Positions 35,721-45,137 of a stretch of DNA of 64,000 bases are shown one piece after another; positions within the stretch are counted from its first letter, which is position 1, and each line of letters opens with the position of its first letter. The stretch lies in assembly GCA_025359185.1 (NCBI GenBank), contig JANYHF010000025.1, positions 62,001 through 126,000 of the forward strand. The letters are read 5' to 3'. Position numbers and translations under genes: made by a program. A model generated the notes under the pieces. The model worked only from the letters and a program-made list of their open reading frames with translations. It was not told the DNA's origin and ran no database searches. The DNA is from Hyphomicrobiaceae bacterium (GTDB lineage Bacteria > Pseudomonadota > Alphaproteobacteria > Rhizobiales > Hyphomicrobiaceae).

Positions 35721-36353
35721 TCAGATCGGATTGCCCTGCAATTCCTTATTGAGCGCATCGATGGATTGCTGCGCGCCGGTGTTTTGCGGATTGATCTCCA
35801 GCACCTTCTTGTAGGCGCTGAGGGCGCCGGCCTTGTCGCCTTTGGCCAGGCTGATCAGGCCTATCCCCGCGATCGCCCCGAAATGGCGGGGCTCGAGTGT
35901 CAACACCTTTTGGATGTCAGCCATCGAGCGGTCGAGTTTTTGCATGATATAAAGCAGCGTCGCGCGCTTGTTCCAGCCCTCGGCAAATTCAGGGGCTTTG
36001 GCGACCACCGTATCAAGAATGGCGAGCGACTCGTCATACTGCTGAACTTGCATCAGGATCGCGGCTTGCTGCACCAGCTTGTCGATGGCGGCATCGCCGG
36101 ACGACCCCCATGCGGCCCAGATCCTGGCTTCAAGGTCATGCGCCGTAGGGGCATCCTTGGCCTGTTTCAGCTGATCGAGCAGCACGGCAGCCGCCGCAAG
36201 CGCCGATCTACCAACTGGCATCGATTGCGCGCTGCCGCTGTCTTTCGGTTTGTCATCGGCCGAGGCTGGCAGAACGGCCAAGCCCGCCAAGGTGAACAGC
36301 GTCAGGGCTGCGAGCCCACGGCGAAACGTCTCGGTCAGGAATGTGTTGCGCAT
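35721..36353 (-). CDS. Exported tetratricopeptide-repeat protein
   Basis: This 210-aa protein has a signal peptide (RRGLAALTLFTLAGLAVLPASA, cleavage near residue 32) followed by at least three TPR-like units. The clearest are around QYDESLAILDTVVAKAPEFA, DRSMADIQKVLTLEPRHFGA and GDKAGALSAYKKVLEINPQN. It is probably periplasmic and serves protein contacts. The partner is unknown. It lies on the same strand as the TerB-like gene upstream, 70 bp away. Confidence 0.85.
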   Translation of the reverse strand: MRNTFLTETFRRGLAALTLFTLAGLAVLPASADDKPKDSGSAQSMPVGRSALAAAAVLLDQLKQAKDAPTAHDLEARIWAAWGSSGDAAIDKLVQQAAILMQVQQYDESLAILDTVVAKAPEFAEGWNKRATLLYIMQKLDRSMADIQKVLTLEPRHFGAIAGIGLISLAKGDKAGALSAYKKVLEINPQNTGAQQSIDALNKELQGNPI

Positions 36354-36423
36354 GACGCAGTGTAGGCCCAGGATTGGGCCGTGCACAACAGCGCCACGAT
36401 CACAACTCGCTGATCGCTCAGCC

Positions 36424-36837
36424 CTACTTCACCCTGTGCCTTGCCCGCGCGCCGCGTTCGATTGCGGCGACAATCAGCTTGGAGAGATCGAAGGTGTCGC
36501 GCAGCATGTCGAGAAAGCGCAACTCTTCCTGCTGCACTTTGAGATCGGCGGCGGCGACTTCCACGGCGAGCGCATAGGCCGTCTCGTGCATCCGCTCGGT
36601 AAGCGACTTCAACGCCAGATCGAGCACCTTCTTCAGGCCGTCCTTGCCCGACAGCAGCTTGCCGCAGGCTTCGGCCGTGGGGATCAGCTGCTCGACGTCG
36701 AATTCCTCGAACACCGGCAGTTGCGCGACGATGTTGCCGATGCGGCGCAGCTCGGCATCGGTGATAACGCCATCGACGGCGGCCGTGGTAACCATGACGT
36801 AGATGAGCGCTTCTTGCGGGGTGAGAGTCTTGGCCAT
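36424..36837 (-). CDS. TerB-family (tellurite-resistance/DUF533-like) protein
   Basis: This 137-aa helical protein has the TerB signature of an acidic metal-binding loop after the first helix (VMVTTAAVDGVITDAELRRI) and a second acidic region (VEVAAADLKVQQEELRFLDM). TerB domains bind metal ions and occur in stress and membrane-associated systems, but no ter cluster is here. It is a stand-alone TerB as seen in many alphaproteobacteria. The ATG at 36837 starts directly at the domain; longer frames upstream lack support. Confidence 0.85.
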   Translation of the reverse strand: MAKTLTPQEALIYVMVTTAAVDGVITDAELRRIGNIVAQLPVFEEFDVEQLIPTAEACGKLLSGKDGLKKVLDLALKSLTERMHETAYALAVEVAAADLKVQQEELRFLDMLRDTFDLSKLIVAAIERGARARHRVK

Positions 36838-36998
36838 TGGGGCTCCGGTGGGCGCATTGGACGGCGCCCGGGTGGATTGGGATCGTTCGATGCCTAGAGG
36901 AATTGGGGGAAGCTCGCAAGCAAGGTGCGCGGAAAGCATTAGCGGCGCGCTGGGCAGCAGGTATGATGGGAGTGCCGAAACTTCAAGGACGCCGGGCC

Positions 36999-37619
36999 AT
37001 GACGCCGACAGCACTGAAGCAGAGTGACATTCTCACGATCCCAGCCCGGCGCGGGCGGGCGGCGCGGCTCAGCAAGGGCCAGTCGATCAAGATCATCAAC
37101 ACCCATGGCTCGCAGGTGGTCGATACCTGGTGCTTCAACGCCGAGGACATGGGTGAGTTCCTGTCCAACGAGCATATGCGCCCGACCATCGGCACGATTT
37201 TTCCGCGCCAGGGCCATTTCCTCCACAGCAACCGCCGCCGTCCCATTCTCTTTTTTGCCGAGGACACCTCGCCCGGCATCCACGACACGCTCATTGCGGC
37301 CTGCGATGACTACCGCTATGGCCTGCTCGGCTGCACGGAGTATCATGATAACTGCACGGACAATCTGTATGCATCTCTGCGCCAGATCGGCCTGAAGTCA
37401 CCCGAGACGCCTTCGCCGCTCAATCTTTGGATGAACATTCCAGTGGCCAAGGATGGCGCGACGTCCTGGGGCGAACCGTTGTCGAAACCCGGCGACTATG
37501 TGGTGCTGCGAGCCGAGATGGATTGCATCGTCGCCATGTCCGCCTGCCCGCAGGATATGCTACCGATCAATGGCAAGGGGATGCAGCCGACCGAAGCGCA
37601 TTATCAGGTGTTGGGGTGA
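36999..37619 (+). CDS. DUF1989, urea-carboxylase-associated family protein
   Basis: This about 206-aa beta-rich protein has the DUF1989 pattern TIPARRGRAARLSKGQ, INTHGSQVVDTWCFNAEDMG, and NEHMRPTIGTIFPRQG, with conserved metal-type Cys/His residues in CTEYHDNCTDNLY. Relatives sit next to urea carboxylase and guanidine degradation genes, but neither is in this window. The gene stands alone. The start could also be at 36963 or 36966. Confidence 0.85.
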   Translation: MTPTALKQSDILTIPARRGRAARLSKGQSIKIINTHGSQVVDTWCFNAEDMGEFLSNEHMRPTIGTIFPRQGHFLHSNRRRPILFFAEDTSPGIHDTLIAACDDYRYGLLGCTEYHDNCTDNLYASLRQIGLKSPETPSPLNLWMNIPVAKDGATSWGEPLSKPGDYVVLRAEMDCIVAMSACPQDMLPINGKGMQPTEAHYQVLG

Positions 37620-37763
37620 CTTTCGGCGTCGTAGGGTACTCGCCGATGGAGGGCGACAGCCGGTCTCCCTGGTGCCGCGAGGTCGCTAACTCAAGGCGCC
37701 GCTTGACCCATGCCAGCGCGGGCCTACAGTCGCGCTAGATTGACCTCTTCCTTTGGAGTTCTG

Positions 37764-38894
37764 ATGCCCGCCGAATTGTCGCGAGCCACCGTGCTTGAAG
37801 CGCTGAAGACCGTTGCCGGACCCGATGGGCGCGGCAATCTAGTTGATCTTGGCCTCGTGTCCGAAGTCGTCCTTGCCAACCGCAAAGTCTACTTCTCAAT
37901 TTCTGTGCCTGCGGAGCGGGCGGCCAAGCTCGAGCCGTTGCGGCTTGCGGCCGAGGCGGCGGTGAAAAAGATCGGCGGCGTGGATTCGGTGAGTGCCGTG
38001 CTGACCGCGGAACGGTCGCAAGGTGCCCCGGCTGCCAAGCCTGTTGCCGGCGGCGCGGCCGCGCGTCCAGCCGCCCGCAACGCTCAAATCGTCGTCCCCG
38101 GCGTCAAGTACATCGTTGCGGTGGCTTCCGGCAAAGGCGGCGTCGGCAAATCCACTACCGCCGTCAACCTCGCGCTCGGTTTCCAGGCCATCGGCCGCAA
38201 GGTGGGATTGCTGGATGCTGATATCTATGGCCCCTCGGTGCCACGGCTGCTCGGGCTCAGCGGCAAACCGCAGATCCTCCAAGGTCGCACAATCAAGCCG
38301 ATGACCGGCTATGGCCTTGCCGTCATGTCGATGGGCTTTCTCGTCGATGAAGGCACGCCGGTGATCTGGCGCGGGCCGATGGTGATCTCGGCGCTGACGC
38401 AGATGCTGAAGGATGTCGCCTGGGGCAATCTCGATGTGCTGGTCGTCGACATGCCACCGGGTACTGGCGACGTGCAGATCACCATGGCGCAGCAGGTGCC
38501 CCTGGCCGGCGCGGTGATCGTATCAACGCCGCAGGATCTGGCGCTGATCGACGCGCGCAAAGGACTCGCCATGTTCCAGCAGGTGAGTGTTCCAGTGCTG
38601 GGGTTCGTTGAAAACATGAGCTACTTTATTTGCCCCTCTTGCGGCACACGCTCGGACATTTTTTCTCACGGCGGGGCGCGGCATGATGCGGAGCGGCTCG
38701 GCGTGCCGTTCCTGGGTGAAATCCCGCTGCATATGGAGATCCGCGAGAAATCTGATCTGGGTACGCCCATTGTTGCTGCCGCGCCGGACAGTCCGCATTC
38801 GGCCATTTACCGGGATGTTGCAACGCGATGCTGGGCAGCACTGGAGGGCGGAACAACGGGCGCCAAGGCCGCGCCAAGGATCGTCATCGAATGA
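37764..38894 (+). CDS. mrp: Mrp/ApbC-type iron-sulfur cluster carrier ATPase
   Basis: This 376-aa P-loop protein has an N-terminal DUF59 domain (residues 1-85), an Ala/Pro linker, and the Mrp ATPase domain with deviant Walker A SGKGGVGKST at about 122-131. Walker B is in VLVVDMPPGTGD, and the CPSC cluster-binding motif is in YFICPSCGTRSDIF. It carries 4Fe-4S clusters to target proteins. Its stop overlaps the DUF971 start (ATGA), and that gene in turn overlaps phoR. Confidence 0.95.
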   Translation: MPAELSRATVLEALKTVAGPDGRGNLVDLGLVSEVVLANRKVYFSISVPAERAAKLEPLRLAAEAAVKKIGGVDSVSAVLTAERSQGAPAAKPVAGGAAARPAARNAQIVVPGVKYIVAVASGKGGVGKSTTAVNLALGFQAIGRKVGLLDADIYGPSVPRLLGLSGKPQILQGRTIKPMTGYGLAVMSMGFLVDEGTPVIWRGPMVISALTQMLKDVAWGNLDVLVVDMPPGTGDVQITMAQQVPLAGAVIVSTPQDLALIDARKGLAMFQQVSVPVLGFVENMSYFICPSCGTRSDIFSHGGARHDAERLGVPFLGEIPLHMEIREKSDLGTPIVAAAPDSPHSAIYRDVATRCWAALEGGTTGAKAAPRIVIE

Positions 38895-39259
38895 GCGATT
38901 CTGGCAAGGACATTTGGCCAACCGAGATCAAACTCGCCGCTGGCAAGCGCGCGCTGACGATTGCGTTCGATGACGGCACGAGTTTCGAAATCCCAGCCGA
39001 ACTCCTGCGCGTGATGAGCCCCAGCGCCGAGGTGCAAGGCCATTCGCCCGAGCAGCGCGTGACCGTGGGCAACAAGCGCAACGTAGGCATCCGCGACGTG
39101 CGGGCCATTGGCAACTACGCGGTGCAGATTGTTTTCGACGATGGCCACGACACCGGCTTCTACCGCTGGGCCTATCTGCATGATCTTGGCCGTCACGAAA
39201 GCGACCACTGGCAGCGCTATCTTGATGATCTCGCCGCCAAAGGACTGGTCCGGGGCTGA
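38891..39259 (+). CDS. DUF971 (gamma-butyrobetaine hydroxylase N-terminal-like) protein
   Basis: This 122-aa protein is a free-standing DUF971 domain, recognised by the IWPTEIKL start, LLRVMSPSAEVQGHSP, VGIRDVRAIGNYAVQIVFDD and the GFYRWAYLHDLG end. The domain is also fused to Mrp or to oxygenases in other organisms and is thought to act with iron-sulfur carriers. It overlaps mrp upstream and phoR downstream (TGATG), so translation of all three is coupled. Confidence 0.9.
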   Translation: MSDSGKDIWPTEIKLAAGKRALTIAFDDGTSFEIPAELLRVMSPSAEVQGHSPEQRVTVGNKRNVGIRDVRAIGNYAVQIVFDDGHDTGFYRWAYLHDLGRHESDHWQRYLDDLAAKGLVRG

Positions 39260-40302
39260 TGGCAACGGTTGATTGGCCGATTGTTCTGGACGCCCTGCCG
39301 GATGCCGCCGTGCTGCTCGACGGCTACGCGCTGGTTGCCGGATTCAACGCCAAGGCAGCCGAGTTGTTCCCGCAGCTCCAGATGAGAGTGCCGGTTTCGG
39401 CCCTCAGCCGTAATCCCGATCTGCTTTTGGGCATCGCCCTGGTGCGGCGGGGTGGCGAACAGATGACCGTGCAATTCAGTGAGCGGGTGCCGCTGGAGCG
39501 CGCCATGCTGGCGACGCTCTCCAATGTGTCAACGACAAGCGCCAGCACCGCCGCGCCTGCGCTGCTGATGATCATCCGTGACCTGACAGAAGCCAGCCGT
39601 ATCGACCGCATGCGCACCGATTTCGTCGCGAACGCCAGCCACGAACTGCGCACGCCGCTGGCCTCGATCATCGGCTTCATCGAGACGCTGCAAGGCGCCG
39701 CCAAGACCGATCCAGCGGCCCGCGACAAGTTTCTCGCGATCATGGCTCTACAAGCACAGCGCATGAAGCGGCTGGTGGACGATCTCATGAGCCTCTCCAA
39801 GGTTGAAATGCATGCTCATGTGATGCCGCGTGGCGAGGTGGATCTCAACCATGTCGTGGCGCATGTGCGCGAGGCGCTGGAGCCGCTGGCCAAGGCCGAG
39901 GCCATTACCCTGACGTCGCATCCGCTCACTGGCCGCGCATTAGTGCAGGGCGACCGCGACGAACTGGTACAAGTGTTCCAGAATCTGATCCACAACGCCA
40001 TCCGCTACGGCCGCTCAGGCGGCAGCGTGTCGGTGGGCATCGAACGGGCGGGCCGGTCCCTGCGCGTGCGCGTGACCGACGACGGCCCTGGCATCGCCCC
40101 GCAGCACCTGCCTCGCCTCACCGAGCGGTTCTACCGCGTCGATGTGGCCGCCAGCCGCCGCAAAGAGGGGACCGGGCTTGGGCTTGCCATCGCCAAGCAT
40201 GTGGTGCAGCGGCATCGCGGCGAGCTCGACATCCGCTCGGAGCTTGGCAATGGGTCAGCCTTTACGGTGACGCTGCCTGAATTACTTATTGAAAAACAAT
40301 AG
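39259..40302 (+). CDS. phoR: Phosphate-regulon sensor histidine kinase PhoR, without membrane helices
   Basis: This 347-aa kinase has a PAS-like N-terminal region (about 1-110), HisKA with phospho-acceptor His128 in NASHELRTPLAS, and a HATPase domain with N box (HNAIRYG), G1 (DDGPGIAP) and G2 (GTGLGLAIAKH). It phosphorylates PhoB in low phosphate. I see no transmembrane segment, so sensing is probably through cytoplasmic contact with PstB/PhoU rather than a membrane domain of its own. pstS follows after 87 bp. Confidence 0.9.
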   Translation: MATVDWPIVLDALPDAAVLLDGYALVAGFNAKAAELFPQLQMRVPVSALSRNPDLLLGIALVRRGGEQMTVQFSERVPLERAMLATLSNVSTTSASTAAPALLMIIRDLTEASRIDRMRTDFVANASHELRTPLASIIGFIETLQGAAKTDPAARDKFLAIMALQAQRMKRLVDDLMSLSKVEMHAHVMPRGEVDLNHVVAHVREALEPLAKAEAITLTSHPLTGRALVQGDRDELVQVFQNLIHNAIRYGRSGGSVSVGIERAGRSLRVRVTDDGPGIAPQHLPRLTERFYRVDVAASRRKEGTGLGLAIAKHVVQRHRGELDIRSELGNGSAFTVTLPELLIEKQ

Positions 40303-40389
40303 CTTGCATTGTCACAATTGTTTCGCTGGTATGCGCTACTCATAGCTTGGCTGCAGTAGGGTACTGCCCGCTCAGATGGAGATATTTCA

Positions 40390-41439
40390 GTGAATTCGAA
40401 GGTTCAGTCGCTCGCGATTGGCGCAGCAATCGCCGTCATCACTATGGCTGGCCCAGCTTTCGCCGGCCGCGATCAGGTCAAGGTCGCCGGCTCATCGACG
40501 GTGCTGCCGTACGCCAACATCGTTGCTGAGAACTTCGGCAAGCAGGGCAAATTCAAGACCCCCATCGTCGAAAGTGGCGGCACAGGCGCGGGCATCAAGC
40601 AGTTCTGCACGGGCCTGGGCGAAGACAAGATCGACATCGCCAACGCCTCGCGCGCCATGAAGCCTGAGGAACGCGCTGATTGCGAAAAGGCCGGCGTCAA
40701 GGACATCGTTGAAGTCAAGTTCGGCTATGATGGCGTTGTGTTCGCGTCGGATGCCAAAGGCCCGGCTCTTGAGTTCACAGCCAAGGATCTGTTCAGCGCT
40801 CTCGCCCTCCAGATCGTCAAGGACGGCAAGCTAATCGACAATCCCAACAAGACCTGGAAGGACGTCGACGCCAAGTTCCCCGAATGGCCAATCATGGCGT
40901 TCGTCCCCGGCGAAAAGCACGGCACGCGCGAAGTGTTCGAGCAGAAGCTGCTCCATGCCGGCTGCAAGACCAGTGGCGCCCGCGCCGAAATCGAGAAGGC
41001 TAACGCAGCAGCGGACAAGGGCGCCGTCGACAAGCTCTGCGCCAAGATGCGCAAGGACGGTGCGGCCGTTGACATCGATGGCGACTACACCGAGACCCTC
41101 GCCCGCCTCCAGAGCAACAAGCAGGCCGTGGGCGTGTTTGGTCTTTCATTCTACGAGAGCAACACCGACAAGCTGCGCGTCGCCACAGTCGAAGGCGTGA
41201 AGCCCTCGGCCGCCAGCGTCGCCGAAGGCAAGTATCCCGTCTCGCGCCCGCTGTTCTTCTATGTCAAGAAGGCGCATGTCGGCGTCATCCCGGGACTGAA
41301 GGAATACGTCAACTTCTTCGTCAGTGCAAAGAACATCGGCGCCAAGGGTCCGCTGGTGAAGGCTGGCCTCGTGCCGCTGCCCGACGCTGAGCTGAAGGCA
41401 ATGGAAGCTGTTGCTAAAGAAATGACGGTTATGAAGTAA
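40390..41439 (+). CDS. pstS: Phosphate ABC transporter substrate-binding protein
   Basis: This 349-aa periplasmic protein binds inorganic phosphate. It has a signal peptide (cleavage after PAFA near residue 25) and the phosphate-binding AGSSTVLPYANIVAENF and ESGGTGAGIKQFC loops. It starts with GTG preceded by GGAG about 12 bases upstream. The gene is followed by a strong GC hairpin before pstC, which likely sets a higher level of PstS than of the membrane components. PhoB control is expected, but I could not identify a convincing Pho box in the 87-bp upstream gap. Confidence 0.95.
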   Translation: MNSKVQSLAIGAAIAVITMAGPAFAGRDQVKVAGSSTVLPYANIVAENFGKQGKFKTPIVESGGTGAGIKQFCTGLGEDKIDIANASRAMKPEERADCEKAGVKDIVEVKFGYDGVVFASDAKGPALEFTAKDLFSALALQIVKDGKLIDNPNKTWKDVDAKFPEWPIMAFVPGEKHGTREVFEQKLLHAGCKTSGARAEIEKANAAADKGAVDKLCAKMRKDGAAVDIDGDYTETLARLQSNKQAVGVFGLSFYESNTDKLRVATVEGVKPSAASVAEGKYPVSRPLFFYVKKAHVGVIPGLKEYVNFFVSAKNIGAKGPLVKAGLVPLPDAELKAMEAVAKEMTVMK

Positions 41440-41462
41440 GCGACTGTAGATTTACGAGTTTA

Positions 41463-41488
41463 GCCGCCGGCAGTTCTCTGCCGGCGGC
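41463..41488 (+). promoter_or_regulatory. GC-rich hairpin between pstS and pstC
   Basis: GCCGCCGGCAG (41463-41473) pairs perfectly with CTGCCGGCGGC (41478-41488) across a TTCT loop. No U-run follows, so it is not a classic terminator. It probably stabilises the pstS transcript end or partly terminates transcription ahead of pstC. Confidence 0.75.
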
Positions 41489-41513
41489 GGTGTGCGAACC
41501 CTGAGGGCCGGCC

Positions 41514-42977
41514 GTGACGCGACTTCTACTCAGCGCTCTCATCCTCGCCTTGGGCGGAGCCGCTTATGGTCTGGCCACAGACCGCGCCCGTCAATTGTCG
41601 GGCGGGAAACTATCAAATTTGCATTCGCGGCTGTCCTACTACGGATTTTTCGTGGCGCTGTGGACCGTTCTGCCCGCTCTTTTACTTGTTATCGCCTGGT
41701 CGATCGCCGAGCCTATGGTCATGCACAGCGTGGTCCAAAGCCAGTTGCCCGCGGACATTTTGACGAAGTCCAAAGCTGAAGTGGCTATGGTCGACAGCAG
41801 CATCGGCACCATCGCCGATGGTTTCCAGCGTCTGACGCCCACTGAACTTGCAGCCGCTCTGGCCTCGAAGACCTCGCTAGTTGACCTGCTCGGCAGCAAG
41901 GGTGTGGCGTTGGGCACCGAGCCTGAGGCCTTTCAGATTGCTGCGGCACAGCAGTTGAACAGGTGGTCTGATCTCAGCCGCTACGGTATCACTACCATTG
42001 CCCTTGGTTTGGCCGCGCTTGGCTTCGTGCTGTCGATGTTCCGGCTCACCGGTAAGTTGCGCGCGCGCAACGCGGTCGAGAAAATCATGCTTGCGGGTTT
42101 GGTGGGTGCGTCAACGGTCGCCATCCTCACCACGGCTGGAATCGTGCTGTCGATGCTGTTGGAAACCATACATTTCTTCCAAAAGGTTCCGCCGCAGGAC
42201 TTCTTTCTCAGCACTGTCTGGGATCCGCGCTTTTCGGCAGCGGGCAGCACGGGCACCGCTGGCGGTCAATTTGGACTACTGCCACTGCTGTGGGGCACGA
42301 CCTATATCTCGCTGGTGGCGCTCGTCGTCGCCGTGCCCATCGGACTGTTGGCGGCGATCTATATGTCCGAGTATGCGAGCAAGCGTGTCCGCACCGTCGT
42401 CAAACCAATGCTGGAGCTTCTGGCGGGCATTCCGACGATTGTCTACGGCCTGTTCGCCCTTATCAGTTTCGGGCCGTTTCTGCGCGACGCCGGCGCTGCC
42501 ATCGGCGTGCCGGTCTCGGCGTCGAGCGTGCTGACGGCCGGTTTCGTCATGGGCATCATGCTAATCCCGTTCGTGTCGTCGTTGTCCGATGACGTCATTA
42601 ACGCCGTGCCGCAAACTTTGCGTGACGGCTCACTTGGCCTCGGCGCCACGCGCTCTGAAACGATCAAGCAAGTGGTGCTGCCGGCGGCGCTGCCCGGCGT
42701 CATCGGGGCAGTGCTGCTGGCGGCGTCCCGCGCGATCGGTGAGACGATGATCGTGGTGCTGGCCGCCGGTATCGCCGCCAACATCACAGTCAATCCGCTG
42801 CAACCAGTCACCACTATGACGGTGAAAATCGTCAGCCAGCTGACCGGCGACCTCGAATTCAATAGCCCGCAGACACTTGTCGCCTTCGCACTAGGGCTGA
42901 CGCTGTTCACCATCACGCTTGGGCTCAACATCTACGCCCTCAGCGTGGTACGTCGCTTCCGGGAGCATTACGAGTGA
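41514..42977 (+). CDS. pstC: Phosphate ABC transporter permease PstC, long form
   Basis: This 487-aa permease has a long N-terminal extension (about 190 residues with two or more membrane helices) before the transporter core. The core EAA-type loop is SLGLGATRSETIKQVVLPAA, with helices on both sides. The extended form is known in alphaproteobacteria. It starts with GTG. It overlaps pstA by 4 bp (GTGA), so the two permeases are translationally coupled and form the PstCA channel. Confidence 0.94.
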   Translation: MTRLLLSALILALGGAAYGLATDRARQLSGGKLSNLHSRLSYYGFFVALWTVLPALLLVIAWSIAEPMVMHSVVQSQLPADILTKSKAEVAMVDSSIGTIADGFQRLTPTELAAALASKTSLVDLLGSKGVALGTEPEAFQIAAAQQLNRWSDLSRYGITTIALGLAALGFVLSMFRLTGKLRARNAVEKIMLAGLVGASTVAILTTAGIVLSMLLETIHFFQKVPPQDFFLSTVWDPRFSAAGSTGTAGGQFGLLPLLWGTTYISLVALVVAVPIGLLAAIYMSEYASKRVRTVVKPMLELLAGIPTIVYGLFALISFGPFLRDAGAAIGVPVSASSVLTAGFVMGIMLIPFVSSLSDDVINAVPQTLRDGSLGLGATRSETIKQVVLPAALPGVIGAVLLAASRAIGETMIVVLAAGIAANITVNPLQPVTTMTVKIVSQLTGDLEFNSPQTLVAFALGLTLFTITLGLNIYALSVVRRFREHYE

Positions 42978-44299
42978 CCGATGTGACCGTTGACACAGGC
43001 TACACGTCGCCTTCGATCTCGGCCCTCGATCCTGAAGCCGTGCGCCGCCGCGTGGCGCAACGCCGGGCCGCCGAGTGGCGGTTCCAGGCCTATGGCGTCG
43101 CGGCCATCACGTTTGGCCTCCTGTGTGTCGCCTTGCTCTTTACTGTGATCGTTGCCAAGGGCTGGCCGGCCTTTCTGCAAAGCACTCTAAAGCTGGAGGT
43201 CGCATTCGATCCTGCGGTGATTGATCCAGCCGGCAAGCGGGTTACCGACGACATTATGGCGGCGGACTATCAGGCACTCGCAGCGGCCGCGATTTACAAG
43301 CAGCTCGGCATCGCCCCGGATGACGCTGTGGCCACGGCGCTTGCGGATGGTCTGTTGTCCACCGGCGCCGATGTCGATTTGCGCAAGCTGGTGTTGGCAG
43401 ACCCCTCTATCATTGGCAAAACGCAAAGTGTCTACCTGCTGGCCAATGGCAATGTGGATGCGGTGCTCAAGGGGGCCATCGACCGGGCCGTGCCCGAGGC
43501 GAGCCGCCAAATCAAGGATCAGCAACTCGCTTGGGTTGACCAACTCGTGACGGGCGGGCGGCTGAGCAAGGCCTTCAACTGGGGCTTGTTCACGCGCGGC
43601 GCGTCGAGCCAGCCGGAGACGGCGGGCCTCGGCGTCGCCGTCATCGGTTCGTTCTTCATGATGATCACAGTGTTGTTGGTCGCGGTGCCGCTGGGCGTGG
43701 CGGCTGCCATCTATCTTGAAGAATTCGCCGCTAAGAACCGATGGACTGATTTTGTCGAGGTTAACATCAGCAACCTCGCGGCGGTTCCCTCGATTGTGTT
43801 CGGGCTTCTCGGTCTCGCCATCCTGATCAATTTCGTGGGCCTGCCACGCTCGGCATCGCTGGTCGGTGGCCTCGTGCTGGCCCTGATGACGCTCCCCACC
43901 GTGATCATCGCCGCCCGCGCCGCCATCACCGCCGTGCCGCCATCGATCCGGCAGGCAGCGCTCGGCATCGGCGCGTCCAAGATGCAATCGATTTTCCATC
44001 ATGTGCTGCCGCTGGCGATGCCGGGCATTCTGACAGGTACGATCATCGGGCTCGCTAAGGCGCTGGGTGAAACCGCACCGCTGCTGATGATCGGCATGGT
44101 TGCGTTCGTCGTTGATTATCCGCGCACGCCGCTTGATCCGGCAACAGCGCTGCCGGTGCAAATCTATATGTGGTCCACGGCCCAGGAGCGCGGTTTCGTT
44201 GAGCGCACGTCGGGCGCCACCATGGTCCTGCTGGTGTTCCTGCTGGCCATGAATCTGATCGCCGTCATTCTTCGCCGGAGGTTCGAGCGCAAATGGTAG
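42974..44299 (+). CDS. pstA: Phosphate ABC transporter permease PstA, long form
   Basis: This 441-aa permease has a DUF3333-type N-terminal region (cytoplasmic start, one helix near 35-55, then a periplasmic domain to about 215). The transport core carries the EAA loop [20 protein letters not shown]. It starts with GTG inside the pstC stop and overlaps pstB by 7 bp. The extension size matches other alphaproteobacterial PstA proteins, so it is not a fusion peculiar to this strain. Confidence 0.94.
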   Translation: MTDVTVDTGYTSPSISALDPEAVRRRVAQRRAAEWRFQAYGVAAITFGLLCVALLFTVIVAKGWPAFLQSTLKLEVAFDPAVIDPAGKRVTDDIMAADYQALAAAAIYKQLGIAPDDAVATALADGLLSTGADVDLRKLVLADPSIIGKTQSVYLLANGNVDAVLKGAIDRAVPEASRQIKDQQLAWVDQLVTGGRLSKAFNWGLFTRGASSQPETAGLGVAVIGSFFMMITVLLVAVPLGVAAAIYLEEFAAKNRWTDFVEVNISNLAAVPSIVFGLLGLAILINFVGLPRSASLVGGLVLALMTLPTVIIAARAAITAVPPSIRQAALGIGASKMQSIFHHVLPLAMPGILTGTIIGLAKALGETAPLLMIGMVAFVVDYPRTPLDPATALPVQIYMWSTAQERGFVERTSGATMVLLVFLLAMNLIAVILRRRFERKW

Positions 44300-45120
44300 C
44301 CGCATCAGACGCAAGCGTTCTCAACGGGTCCGGTGCCAAAACCCTCACCGGGCCGGGCGCGCATTCTGGCAAGATTTCCGCACGTGATGTTAACGTCTTC
44401 TACGGCGAGAATCAGGCGTTGAAGTCCGTCAACGTTGGGATTCCCGAGCGCAGCGTGATGGCTTTCATCGGCCCATCAGGCTGCGGAAAATCCACGTTTC
44501 TGCGCTGCATCAACCGCATGAACGACACCATTGCGGGCTGCCGCGTCACTGGCAAGATTACGCTCGATAACGAGGACATTTACGACTCCAAGCTCGATGT
44601 TGTGCAACTGCGCGCGCGTGTCGGCATGGTGTTTCAGAAACCTAACCCGTTTCCAAAATCGATCTTTGACAACATCGCTTACGGCCCGCGGATCCACGGT
44701 TTAGCGCAGTCCAAGACGGACCTGGAGGGGATAGTCACGGCGAGCCTGAAAAAGGCCGGCCTATGGGACGAAGTCAAAGACCGGTTGAAAGAGCAAGGCA
44801 CAGGCCTTTCCGGCGGCCAGCAGCAGCGTTTGTGCATCGCCCGGGCGATTGCCGTCGGCCCAGAAGTCATCCTGATGGACGAGCCATGCTCGGCGCTCGA
44901 CCCCATCGCTACCGCGCGTATCGAGGAGTTGATCGACGATCTGCGCAAGAATTTCACCATCGTCATCGTTACCCATTCGATGCAGCAGGCGGCGCGCGTA
45001 TCTCAGCATACGGCGTTTTTCCATCTCGGCAGCCTTGTCGAGAAAGGCGAAACGCAACAGATCTTCATGGCGCCAACCGACAAGCGCACCCAGGACTACA
45101 TCACCGGCCGCATTGGCTGA
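44293..45120 (+). CDS. pstB: Phosphate ABC transporter ATPase
   Basis: This 275-aa ATPase has Walker [13 protein letters not shown] at about 56-67, the PstB-specific [12 protein letters not shown]-loop region, the signature LSGGQQQRL, and Walker [14 protein letters not shown]. It drives PstCA and together with PhoU reports transporter state to PhoR. A 30-residue polar N-terminal extension precedes the usual start; an internal Met is not obvious, so the ATG overlapping pstA was kept. Confidence 0.96.
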   Translation: MVAASDASVLNGSGAKTLTGPGAHSGKISARDVNVFYGENQALKSVNVGIPERSVMAFIGPSGCGKSTFLRCINRMNDTIAGCRVTGKITLDNEDIYDSKLDVVQLRARVGMVFQKPNPFPKSIFDNIAYGPRIHGLAQSKTDLEGIVTASLKKAGLWDEVKDRLKEQGTGLSGGQQQRLCIARAIAVGPEVILMDEPCSALDPIATARIEELIDDLRKNFTIVIVTHSMQQAARVSQHTAFFHLGSLVEKGETQQIFMAPTDKRTQDYITGRIG

Positions 45121-45137
45121 AGCGACGGAGCCGGACC

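Noticed and set aside
40303-40389. Possible Pho box (TTGTCAC...TTGTTTC) upstream of pstS
   Set aside because: The half-sites are 9 bp apart instead of 11 and the second matches poorly, so I do not list it although PhoB control is expected.
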